The translations under genes were made by a program, and so were the position numbers. A stretch of DNA of 36,147 nucleotides from Bacteroidales bacterium (GTDB lineage: Bacteria > Bacteroidota > Bacteroidia > Bacteroidales > UBA932): contig JAEEUZ010000006.1 of assembly GCA_016290725.1 (NCBI GenBank), positions 1-36,147 on the forward strand, written 5' to 3'. Below the pieces are notes generated by a model. The model was given only the letters and a program-made list of their open reading frames with translations, searched no databases and was not told where the DNA came from. How positions within the stretch are numbered: position 1 is the first letter of the stretch; the number at the start of each line of letters is the position of its first letter. Positions 1-8,800 of this stretch are shown here, in pieces.

Positions 1-723
1 CGCCTGGCGGCATTCCGGATTTCCATGAATGAAGCCTCTCCCACGCAGCTGGTTTCTTTCTCCACGGCCCACATGGGTCCCAAGGCGGTGTTCATCGGCG
101 ACAGCATCACCTGGCAGTGGGGGCTGACTTATCGCGACATCGACAAGAGCACGATCGTCATTCCCATGAATCCCCTCCCCTCCTGGATGGAGATAAGGGA
201 CACCAAGGTAAGGGTTACCTGGCACAGCCAGTTCTTCTCCTCCAACGACTATGTGGACATGGGCATCAGCGCCAACAACACCAGCCAGATGGTGGTGCGC
301 TATCAGAACGACGTTCTCAAGCGCGACCCTCAGTGCGTTGTGATAATGGGCGGCACCAACGACCTCGCCCAGGGCGTGACCAAGGCCAATATCCTTCTGA
401 ACATCAAGAACATGGCCGAACAGGCCGATGCTCTGAACATGAAGGTCGTCCTCTGCTCTGTCACTCCCTGCAACCGCGAGTATTCGGCTCTGTCGAACCC
501 CAAGACCAAGGGCGCCCACATCATCGAACTCAACCGGATGATTAAGGAGTATGCCGACAGCAAGGGTTTCATCTACTGCGACTACTTCCCCGTCCTGGTC
601 GATGCCGACGGCCTGTCCATGCAGCAGCGCTTCTGGCTCTATGACGACCTTCATCCCAACCCGGACGCCTACACCGCCATGGAGGGCGTTATCAAACCCA
701 TAATCGATAGTATAACTGAATAA
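1..723 (+). CDS. SGNH/GDSL-family hydrolase (5' end probably outside the window; first in-window ATG at 25)
   Basis: Frame is open to base 1 with no upstream stop. SGNH blocks visible: FIGDSITW (block I), GISANNTS (II), VIMGGTNDL (III), DDLHPN (V). Confidence 0.85.
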   Translation, partial: RLAAFRISMNEASPTQLVSFSTAHMGPKAVFIGDSITWQWGLTYRDIDKSTIVIPMNPLPSWMEIRDTKVRVTWHSQFFSSNDYVDMGISANNTSQMVVRYQNDVLKRDPQCVVIMGGTNDLAQGVTKANILLNIKNMAEQADALNMKVVLCSVTPCNREYSALSNPKTKGAHIIELNRMIKEYADSKGFIYCDYFPVLVDADGLSMQQRFWLYDDLHPNPDAYTAMEGVIKPIIDSITE

Positions 724-733
724 TAATAACATT

Positions 734-892
734 ATGGTAAAAACTTATCTGACAACACGGCAGGCGTACGAGGCTCCCGATACGTCTGTGACACAGATTC
801 AGATGGAGACACGTTTCCTGGACTCCATTACTACAACAAACAACGAGATTCAGGACATGTATCTCGAGGAAATTGAAGACGAAGATTTTTAA
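734..892 (+). CDS. 52-aa small protein upstream of GLUG lipoprotein 1
   Basis: ATG..TAA read by hand: MVKTYLTTRQAYEAPDTSVTQIQMETRFLDSITTTNNEIQDMYLEEIEDEDF. Below the ORF-track length cutoff. Lies 10 nt after the SGNH stop and 15 nt before the GLUG ATG. Resembles the small ORFs at 5645 and 32499. Confidence 0.75.
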   Translation: MVKTYLTTRQAYEAPDTSVTQIQMETRFLDSITTTNNEIQDMYLEEIEDEDF

Positions 893-907
893 TAGGAGGA
901 AAGAAGT

Positions 908-3406
908 ATGAAAAAGTATTTGATTTTTGCTTTCGTCCTCTTTGCAGGACTTTCTGTAGTTCTTTCCTGCTCCAAGATCGAGAAGGAAATCGACAATCCC
1001 GTTGTTGAACCTGAAACCGAGGTTGTAAGCATTCCCGTGACCGTTACTGCCACACTCCCTGATGTCGACACCAAGGTTGCATTTGAAGCCACATTTGACG
1101 CAGCCAGCAAACCCACTGCGATGAAACGCACCTGGGAAGCTGATGATAAGCTTCGCGTCATCAATCCGTCGAACACCTCCCAGTATGTCGACCTTGATCT
1201 TGAATCCGGTTCCACCACAGCAACTGCTGTTTTCCATGGCACGCTGGATTTCACTTCATCGACCTACAATGTTGAAGTTTTCGATGGCAAATCTCCTGTC
1301 ACCAATTACAGCGTTCAGACTCAGGCCAAAAACGACGATACCGATCACCTGCGTTTCGTTGCATCTGCAACTGGCGTTACCGACCTCACCGCTGCAATCG
1401 CTCTGACTGAGTCCTCCGGAGTCCTTGGCATCATTGCTCAACTCCCTGCCTCTGCAACCGAAATCGAGTCTGTCGAGATTGTGAAAATCAGCACCAACTC
1501 AACGGTCCTGAAAATTAATCTCACCAACCCCGCGGTAAGCGGTCAAGTGTTGAAGCTCTATGCAAATATGCAGGCCGGTTTAACCATCGACAAAGGTGAA
1601 TACTTCATCCGCTTCAATGCCCCTTCAACAGCAGCGCACACGGTTTACACACGCTACTACAATCTTGCAAGCGACGTTGCTTTCGGGACCCAGGCATCCG
1701 GCGTAGGCGAATACCGCACCCTCAAGCTGAACTGCGTCAATACCGACAAGTATGCCGGCGGCTCCGACAATGGCTCCGCCACCGCTCCGTACCTCATTGC
1801 GGATGGATATCAGCTCGCCGCGATTAATTCTTATGCGAGCACCTCTGCTACGACATACTTCAAGCTGATTGATAATATCGACATGACAGGTATTACTCAT
1901 GCTCCCATCAACACTGGCATTTCTGGCTATACGATTAATGTGGACTTTGACGGAAACAATAAAACCATCAGTAAACTTGGCACCAGCTTGTTCTATGTGT
2001 TTAAAGGCTCTATCAAGGACCTTACCCTGGATAATTGTTCGGTTAGCAAGAGAGGAATCTTTGCTGAGTATTGCCAGGGAACAGGGCATGTTATCACCAA
2101 CGTGGATATAACAAACGGAACTTTAGAGGGAGGCAGTTTTTCTGGTGGATTGATTGGAAGAATCAACAACGGCAGTGACGGAGTTACCTCTGTGACTATC
2201 ACGGACTGTACTATTTCTGATACCAAAGTAAAAGGTGCAGGTAATGTTGGCGGGATGATTGGTCAAGCAGATGCATTAGTAAAGGTCTCCAGATGTGCTG
2301 TTTCCGGAGGTACTGTTACCTCAACCGCTCAGTTTTGTGGCGGTTTGATTGGCAATGCCAGAAATTACGCTTCTACCTTTACAGACTGCCACGTCTCAAA
2401 TATTACCGTTACTTCTTCCGCTGACCGAGTCGGTGGCCTTGCAGGACAAACTGAAAAACTGACAGCAGTCAATAATTGTTCTTCCACGAATGCAATTGTA
2501 ACGGGAACCATAAACCTTGGCGGACTTTTGGGTATTCTCTATGGTAGTGCCACGGACTGCACTTCAGCCGGAGGATCAATCACCTCAACCAATACGACCT
2601 CTAATACCGACATCGGTCTTGGCGGCCTGGCTGGTTGGTTACAGTACGGCATCATTTCACACTGCTCTTCATCGGTGAGTATCAACCAAACCACAAATGG
2701 CCGTGACATCGGTGGCCTCGTGGGCAAAATGGTTGATGGAACTATTGAAAAGAGCTATGCAACCGGCAATGTCAGTGGTATTCAACGCAATGTCGGCGGT
2801 CTGGTGGGCTTGATTACTCTCGATTCTGGTACCGCGAGTATATCCAACTGCTATTGTACTGGCAATGTTACTGCAAATTCATATTGCGGAGGATTCCTTG
2901 GCCTTCAAGAGAAGGGAAGCGTTTTAATTCAGAATTGTTATGCAAGCGGCAATATTTCTGCGACTGGCGGCTTTGCCGCAGGCGGTATGATAGGTGTTGC
3001 GAGTACCGCGGACTTTACTATGAGTAACAGTGCTGCCTGGAATGGGTCCATTACCCCCAAGAACTACGGTGCAGAAAACTGGAGTTCCGGTGCTGTCGTA
3101 GGTGTAACCTTCCCGAAATGCACACTTACAGACAACTACCGTAACCCCGCAATGTCTTTGACTGCATATTGGGTGCCAGCTGCTGGCTTTAACCATCCTA
3201 ACGTCATCTCTACACGCCCTCTAACTGTTAGCGATGGTGCAGAGATGTCCGATACCGGTACAGGTAAAGGACAGGCTCACTATCCTCAGTATCCTTACCA
3301 CGGCAAGGTAGAAGCAGGTAAGACACTCTCTCAGCTCGCTTCCACCACTCTTGGCTGGGACAGCACCGTCTGGGACTTCACCGACGACCTGCCTACTCTG
3401 AAGTAA
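908..3406 (+). CDS. Large surface lipoprotein: fimbrillin-like N-terminal region plus GLUG-motif repeats
   Basis: Signal peptide and lipobox (MKKYLIFAFVLFAGLSVVLSCSK). N-terminal TKV...TWEADDKLRV resembles FimA/Mfa-type domains. Many GGL(I/V)G repeats. Conserved tail LGWDSTVWDFTDDLPTLK. Confidence 0.85.
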   Translation: MKKYLIFAFVLFAGLSVVLSCSKIEKEIDNPVVEPETEVVSIPVTVTATLPDVDTKVAFEATFDAASKPTAMKRTWEADDKLRVINPSNTSQYVDLDLESGSTTATAVFHGTLDFTSSTYNVEVFDGKSPVTNYSVQTQAKNDDTDHLRFVASATGVTDLTAAIALTESSGVLGIIAQLPASATEIESVEIVKISTNSTVLKINLTNPAVSGQVLKLYANMQAGLTIDKGEYFIRFNAPSTAAHTVYTRYYNLASDVAFGTQASGVGEYRTLKLNCVNTDKYAGGSDNGSATAPYLIADGYQLAAINSYASTSATTYFKLIDNIDMTGITHAPINTGISGYTINVDFDGNNKTISKLGTSLFYVFKGSIKDLTLDNCSVSKRGIFAEYCQGTGHVITNVDITNGTLEGGSFSGGLIGRINNGSDGVTSVTITDCTISDTKVKGAGNVGGMIGQADALVKVSRCAVSGGTVTSTAQFCGGLIGNARNYASTFTDCHVSNITVTSSADRVGGLAGQTEKLTAVNNCSSTNAIVTGTINLGGLLGILYGSATDCTSAGGSITSTNTTSNTDIGLGGLAGWLQYGIISHCSSSVSINQTTNGRDIGGLVGKMVDGTIEKSYATGNVSGIQRNVGGLVGLITLDSGTASISNCYCTGNVTANSYCGGFLGLQEKGSVLIQNCYASGNISATGGFAAGGMIGVASTADFTMSNSAAWNGSITPKNYGAENWSSGAVVGVTFPKCTLTDNYRNPAMSLTAYWVPAAGFNHPNVISTRPLTVSDGAEMSDTGTGKGQAHYPQYPYHGKVEAGKTLSQLASTTLGWDSTVWDFTDDLPTLK

Positions 3407-3408
3407 TT

Positions 3409-3457
3409 GTCATTTCGACCAAGGCCCTTTGGGCCGCGTGGAGAAATCTCATTCTCA
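3409..3457. repeat. Possible REP-like extragenic element (TGTCATTTCGACC...GTGGAGAAATCTC)
   Basis: ATTTC/GAAAT ends enclosing GGCCC..GGGCC. Resembles dispersed 'TCATTTCGA...GAGAAATCT' intergenic repeats known from Bacteroidetes. Only one copy in this window. Confidence 0.4.
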
Positions 3458-3462
3458 CACCA

Positions 3463-3496
3463 CTTCCCCACCCCTCCCGGGCGGGGAAGTTTTTTT
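3463..3496 (+). terminator. Rho-independent terminator after GLUG lipoprotein 1
   Basis: CTTCCCC..GGGGAAG hairpin followed by TTTTTTT. Confidence 0.75.
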
Positions 3497-3504
3497 GAAA
3501 TAGA

Positions 3505-3535
3505 TTTGTTTGAAAGAAATAAAAGCGTATCTTTG
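3505..3535 (+). promoter_or_regulatory. Bacteroidetes sigma-AB promoter for the 58-aa ORF cassette
   Basis: -33 TTTG (3505-3508), 19-nt spacer, -7 TATCTTTG (3528-3535), matching TTTG / TAnnTTTG. Confidence 0.7.
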
Positions 3536-3569
3536 TAGCAGCATAATGAAAGATTTCCCGCTTCGGCGG

Positions 3570-3681
3570 TTTGAGTCCATTCATCTAAAGGTATTTCAGC
3601 CCTCACTGGAATACCTTTTCCTATAGAAATAAAGCCGCAGGGGTACTTCTGCCCCTCCCGAAATCCTTCAGCGGACTCAAA
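3570..3681 (+). ncRNA. Candidate structured 5' leader RNA (three-way junction) upstream of the 58-aa ORF
   Basis: Closing stem TTTGAGTCC (3570-3578)/GGACTCAAA (3673-3681). Hairpin AAAGGTATTTCAG (3587-3599)/CTGGAATACCTTT (3606-3618), 13 pairs including one G-U. Hairpin AGGGGTA-CTTC-TGCCCCT (3639-3656). Confidence 0.6.
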
Positions 3682-3691
3682 ATCTTTTATT

Positions 3692-3868
3692 ATGCAAACA
3701 GTGAAGGACATTCGCTTGAGCGTGAGCCTGTACTTAGAGTATGGGACTCCTAAGCTTGTCAAGGTAAAGGCGCACAATCGCCATCACAATGGCAAGATCG
3801 TGAAGGTTCGTTCTCACTACCGACGCGTTGAGGGACGCCAAGTAGCAAAGAACGGACATTCCCGTTAA
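3692..3868 (+). CDS. 58-aa basic conserved hypothetical protein
   Basis: MQTVKDIRLSVSLYLEYGTPKLVKVKAHNRHHNGKIVKVRSHYRRVEGRQVAKNGHSR, with internal repeat (K)VK(A/S)HxR / VKVRSHYRR. Own promoter and downstream terminator. Confidence 0.6.
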   Translation: MQTVKDIRLSVSLYLEYGTPKLVKVKAHNRHHNGKIVKVRSHYRRVEGRQVAKNGHSR

Positions 3869-3923
3869 GGCAACCCTGATTCGACCTGCGGCCCGGGGAG
3901 AGCGACAGCTCTCCCTTTATTCT

Positions 3924-3950
3924 GCCCCTCCCGGGCGGGGAAGTTTTTTT
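3924..3950 (+). terminator. Terminator after the 58-aa ORF
   Basis: GCCCCTCCCGGGCGGGGAAGTTTTTTT; 26 nt identical to 3471-3496. Confidence 0.6.
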
Positions 3951-3978
3951 GTGTTCAACACGAAAATGACTATATTTG
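3948..3978 (+). promoter_or_regulatory. Promoter for the MNT/HEPN pair
   Basis: -33 TTTG (3948-3951), 19-nt spacer, -7 TATATTTG (3971-3978), immediately before the ATG at 3985. Confidence 0.7.
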
Positions 3979-3984
3979 CAGAGG

Positions 3985-4308
3985 ATGAGTCGTAAAGAAG
4001 AACATATTCTGAGTTTGCTGAAAGCAAAGGTCCGAGAGGTGATGCCCCCCGGTGTCCGTGTTTTTCTTTACGGGTCACGGGCAAGAGGTGATTATCATCG
4101 CGATTCAGACTGGGATTTACTTATTCTTGTTAATAAACCCAGGGCTGAGATGAAGGATTTTGACAATCTATCATATCCTCTCACAGAAATCGGCTGGGAG
4201 AATGGCGCTGCGGTCATTCCTGTTGTATACGGGCGCGAAGAGTGGAGCCACCCGGCCTCCCTCCTTTTTAGAAAGAGTGTTGAACAAGACGCAATTGAAC
4301 TGACATGA
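3985..4308 (+). CDS. MNT-type nucleotidyltransferase (MntA-like antitoxin)
   Basis: Pol-beta NTase motif YGSRARGDYHRDSDWDLLIL (GSx10D). Start set to the ATG at 3985; the track start at 3976 is a TTG inside the promoter -7 box. Confidence 0.85.
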   Translation: MSRKEEHILSLLKAKVREVMPPGVRVFLYGSRARGDYHRDSDWDLLILVNKPRAEMKDFDNLSYPLTEIGWENGAAVIPVVYGREEWSHPASLLFRKSVEQDAIELT

Positions 4309-4700
4309 GTTTAACCAACGAAGAAAGGACATACATAGTCCAAATGGAACTCGAAAAAGCCGACAGATTTCTGGGGCAGGCCAAGTCGGTTGCCGAAAGC
4401 CAGATGTGGGATTTGGTTGCCAACAGGATTTATTATTCTGTCTACCATGCAGTACTGGCATTGTTTATCCATGATAAGATAGAAGCAAGAACCCACAAGG
4501 GTGCCGTAGTAGTATTCGGACAACGATATGTATCTACTGGCATATTCGACAAGAAGTGGGGTAAGCTTTATGCCAAACTCCAGGACCTTCGGGAAAAATG
4601 TGACTACAATTTAGTATACGCCACAACCGAAGAAGAAATGAAACCACTCATGGATGAGGCCGAACTCTTGATTGCAGAGATTAAGAGTCATATCTTATAA
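4305..4700 (+). CDS. HEPN-domain protein (HepT-like toxin, UPF0332-like)
   Basis: ATGA overlap with the MNT gene. NRIYYSVYHAVLALFI matches the HEPN R-X4-6-H signature. Confidence 0.85.
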   Translation: MSLTNEERTYIVQMELEKADRFLGQAKSVAESQMWDLVANRIYYSVYHAVLALFIHDKIEARTHKGAVVVFGQRYVSTGIFDKKWGKLYAKLQDLREKCDYNLVYATTEEEMKPLMDEAELLIAEIKSHIL

Positions 4701-4708
4701 GCCTCCCA

Positions 4709-5539
4709 ATGATAGTAATAGTAGAAAGCGGCGCCACTAAGAGCGATTGGCGCGTACTCTCCCCCGACGGCCGGGAACTCAAACGCTTCACCCGCGGCGG
4801 CACCAACGTCTCCACGATGCGCCTGGAGGACATCAAGGCTACTCTCGCGGAGGCCATCACTTCCGAAGGCCTCTCCGGGGCCGATGGCTTCTACCTCTAC
4901 ACAGCCGGCGTGGTTACTCCGGAAATATCGGCCTCCCTCACTTCCTTCCTGAAGGAGCATTTTGCCGATGTGGACATCCAGAACGACCTGATGGGCGCAG
5001 CCAGGGCCGTATGCGGACACATGCCCGGGATTGCCGCCATCATCGGCACAGGTTCCAATACCTGTTTCTACGACGGAACTTCTGTTAGCCAGAAAGTGTA
5101 TTCCGGAGGCTACATCATTGGCGATGACGGCAGTGCCGCAGCTCTGGGAAAGTTGTTTCTGGCCGATTTCATCAAGGGGCTGGTCCCATCCGAGATTGCC
5201 TCCGAATTCGCCCGCGAGTTCGATGCCTCATACGCCGCAATTGTTCAGGGCGTATACCGTAGCCCCTCCCCTTCCGCATACCTTGGCAGCCTTGCGCCAT
5301 TCATCTTGAAGAGGTACGATAGACCATATATCAAGTTCCTGGTAGACAGAAACTTCCAAGCTTTCATCGACCGGTCCCTCATCCGCTATGACACCCCGGA
5401 TTATCCGGTTGGCATCGTGGGCGGCTTCGGCTGGGCCTGCCGTGAAATCATCGCCCCCCTCTGCGCCGACTCCGGCGTCCGCATCTCCCGCTTCCTCCCC
5501 GCCCCCATCGACGGCCTGTGCGAGTACCACACCCGCTAG
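4709..5539 (+). CDS. BadF/BadG/BcrA/BcrD-type ATPase, N-acetylglucosamine kinase-like
   Basis: N-terminal ESGATKSDWRVL phosphate-1 motif, GTGSNTCFYDG, GYIIGDDGSAAALGK. Confidence 0.85.
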   Translation: MIVIVESGATKSDWRVLSPDGRELKRFTRGGTNVSTMRLEDIKATLAEAITSEGLSGADGFYLYTAGVVTPEISASLTSFLKEHFADVDIQNDLMGAARAVCGHMPGIAAIIGTGSNTCFYDGTSVSQKVYSGGYIIGDDGSAAALGKLFLADFIKGLVPSEIASEFAREFDASYAAIVQGVYRSPSPSAYLGSLAPFILKRYDRPYIKFLVDRNFQAFIDRSLIRYDTPDYPVGIVGGFGWACREIIAPLCADSGVRISRFLPAPIDGLCEYHTR

Positions 5540-5545
5540 GCACAT

Positions 5546-5577
5546 TTTGCATTTTTCCTGCAAAAAACATATATTTG
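5546..5577 (+). promoter_or_regulatory. Promoter for the small ORF 2 / GLUG 2 cassette
   Basis: TTTG (5546-5549), 20-nt spacer, TATATTTG (5570-5577). Followed by the perfect palindrome TCACGCGTGA (5585-5594). Confidence 0.7.
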
Positions 5578-5644
5578 TAGGATTTCACGCGTGAGCGCGC
5601 GGAACGAAACACCACGAAACTAGTAAAACTAATAATAATCAAAA

Positions 5645-5797
5645 ATGATGAAATCCAGCATCACAACACCCGGAACGTACGAGGCTCCCGTAACGTTCTC
5701 GGTTCTGATTGAGCAGGAGCACAATTTCACGGCCACCACAAATGGCCCTGCCCTTGACACCATGGGTACGAACGAATTGTTTGACGAAGATTTTTAA
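5645..5797 (+). CDS. 50-aa small protein upstream of GLUG lipoprotein 2
   Basis: MMKSSITTPGTYEAPVTFSVLIEQEHNFTATTNGPALDTMGTNELFDEDF. Shares YEAP and the acidic (E)DEDF tail with the ORF at 734-892. 16 nt upstream of the GLUG ATG. Confidence 0.75.
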   Translation: MMKSSITTPGTYEAPVTFSVLIEQEHNFTATTNGPALDTMGTNELFDEDF

Positions 5798-5813
5798 GGG
5801 GAGGACAGAAGCT

Positions 5814-8800
5814 ATGAAAAAGATTTTCAATTTTGCCCTCGCCGCAGCTGCTATCGCAGCCCTTTCCTTGGCATGTTCCAAAGAAATCGACACAGAAAAC
5901 GAGAATCCCGGAGAGAACACCCAGGAACAGGTTGTAAAGCCTGCCGCCAAGACCATCACCATCACAGCAACCCTGCTGGACACCAAAGTCAGCTTCGACC
6001 CTGCGTTTGACTCCGGCCACAAGCCCACCGGCATGTCGCACACCTGGCAGACTGGCGACCAGCTTCGCGTTACCGACGAAAATGACCCCACCAACACCGA
6101 CCTCTTCGACCTCGTCAGCGGTGAAGGCACCGACACCGGCGTTTTCGAAGGAACAATCGCCGATGCCGCCTCTTACAGCGTAGAGGTAGTTCCCGCCGGA
6201 ACACCCAGTGAAGGCGTTGCTCAGGAGCAGGCAGGCGACGGCTCTACCGCCCATCTTAAGTATGTGGCTGGCGCAACGCATGTCACAGACCTCAAGAACT
6301 TCACCCTCACCGAGACCTCAAGTATTATCGGCTTTATTGTTAAACTCCCTGCCGGAGTAACTGAGACCATCAATCAGGTGATAATTGAGAAAAGCTCTGA
6401 CGATTTCTTGACAAAATCGACACTTCTCATCAATATTACAGGCACATTATCGGATGTCAATAATGATAACATCCTCGAGGTATATGCCAATATCCCTTCT
6501 GGCTGGGAAATAGAGGCTGACACCAAAATGTTCCTGAGATTCAAATCCACGAACGCCAACCATACTGTCTATACCCGCTACCAGGAGTTCGCCAGCGCCG
6601 CCACCCTCAATGCCGGTGAGTTCAACTACATCAAGATGAACTGCTCCAACATCGACAAGTATGCCGGAGGCGCCGACCAGGGCTCAGCTACCGCCCCGTA
6701 TCTTATCGCGGATCCGTACCAGCTAATAGCAATGGATGGCCTTCTTGCCAGCGAGAAGCACTATTTCAAGCTTCTTTGCGACATTGACATGAACGGGGTA
6801 ACCATAAGTGAATTAATCAATAAGGCCAGCCCCTACAAGCCTTTTGATTTCGATGGCAACAGCAAAACCATCAGCAACTTTAACAGATCACTATTCTACA
6901 TCATCAACAACGGCTCTGTTAAAGACCTTACACTGGACAAATTTGAAGTAACTGACAGAGGTATCCTGGCAGAGTATATCCAGGGGTCTGGCAATGTGGT
7001 ATCAAACGTTACTATCAGCAACGGAAAGGTAAACAGTTCAAGTTCTAATGTCGGCGGTTTGGTTGGGCAGATTAATAGTGGCACTTCAGGTCAGACAACT
7101 GCCACGATTACTGGTTGTACAGTTTCCGGAACCAATGTTAAAGGTGCTGGCGTAGTTGGAGGCGTTATCGGCTTTGCAAACGAACTTGTCTCTATAAGCG
7201 GCTGCAAATACACTGGTGGTACCGTAGAGACTTCTGGCCAGTACTGTGGCGGTTTTGTGGGCTCTACTGCTGACAAGGCATCCGTCATTTCTAATTGCCA
7301 GGTTGAAAATGCGACTGTCAAATCAACCCGTACAGATGATGCGCGCGTCGGTGGTTTTGTCGGACTGACTCAGACCAATGTCCAGATTAAAGGCTGCACA
7401 GTAGGAACTAGCACCAAGAAGGTAGTTGTCAATACGCCTGAGCCGGCTTCCAGTAAAGTCCTTAACGCAGGTGGTTTCGTTGGTGTCAACTACGGTACCA
7501 TTACAAAGAATGGCTCAGTCAGAAGTCAGGCCTATGCTCAGGTCACATCTGCCAATACTCTGGGACAACAGATTAATATCGGCGGCTTTGTTGGCTTTGC
7601 AAAAGGCACTATCGAGTATTCCGATGCTGTAGTTGACATGTCAGATTTGCAGGGACAGTATATCGGAGGTTTTTGCGGCTATGTTTTAACTAATGGAACA
7701 AAAGTGGATAATTGCACAGTCTCCGGTTCCGTTAAGGGTAATAATTACACGGGCGGATTTGCTGGTTATGTTACTAATAACACCACTCTAACCAATAATC
7801 AAGTTCTTACCGGCAGCACAGTAAGTGGTCAAAGTTCTATAGGTGGATTTGTCGGGTTCTGTAATGGCGGCTCAGTATTTGAGGACAATAGCAGTGCAGC
7901 AAATCTCTCCGTTAGAGGCTCCAACGCGGGAGGCTTTGCCGGAGCAATCGAGGATGCAACTATGACCCGATGCTCATCTACAGGTACCGTTACCAAGATT
8001 GAAGGGACTGGCAATGTTTTAGGCGGGTTTGCCGGATATACAGATAATGCCACCCTTGATGGATGTTTCTCCAAAGGTGCCGTATCTGCCAATGGACTGA
8101 AAACCGAATATGTCGGAGGATTCATCGGACAGGTTAAACCTGCCGCTTCCAACACCTCCGATATTCAGAATTGTTATGCAGAAGGAGATGTTAACGGAGA
8201 GGGCCGCTGGGTCGGAGGTTTCATAGGCTATATCTACATTGCCACCCCAGGAACAGCTACCATCTCAAAATCCCACGCAAGCGGCAATGTTTCTTCCACA
8301 GGCAATTACTGTGGCGGGTTTATCGGACGTATCCAGATGACTACTGACGTCTCCATTGAAAAATGCTACGCGACAGGCAGCGTATCCTCTACTGGCAGCT
8401 ATAGAGCCGGCTTTATCGGAGATATTGATGGAGAAAATGCCCATCATACCATCAGCGACTGTTATGCAACAGGGGCTGTTAACATTCAGAATACCAGATA
8501 TTGTGGCGGTCTCATGGCAGGCATACAGAAAAATCCGGCGAGCGTTACCATATCTCGTTGCTATACTGCGAGCGCTGTATCGGGAACTTTTGAAGTCGGT
8601 GGTATGATTGGACGCACTAATGCAGCAAACTTCACTCTGAATGATTGTGCAGCGTGGAATACCTCCGTTTCCGCTTCTTCGCGTGGACAGACTAACTGGA
8701 GTTCAGGTTCGATCATCGGAGTTACACATCCCAATGGCCACGCCAGCAATAACTACCGAAACCCTGATATGGTACTCGAGGTATACTGCGTCCCTGAGGC

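Noticed and set aside
3976-4308. TTG start of the MNT ORF at 3976 in the track
   Set aside because: It lies inside the TATATTTG promoter box; the ATG at 3985 is a better start. The same logic applies to 21428 versus 21449.
5709-5813. N-terminal extension of GLUG 2 from 5709
   Set aside because: It overlaps small ORF 2 in another frame; the ATG at 5814 gives a classical lipoprotein signal peptide.
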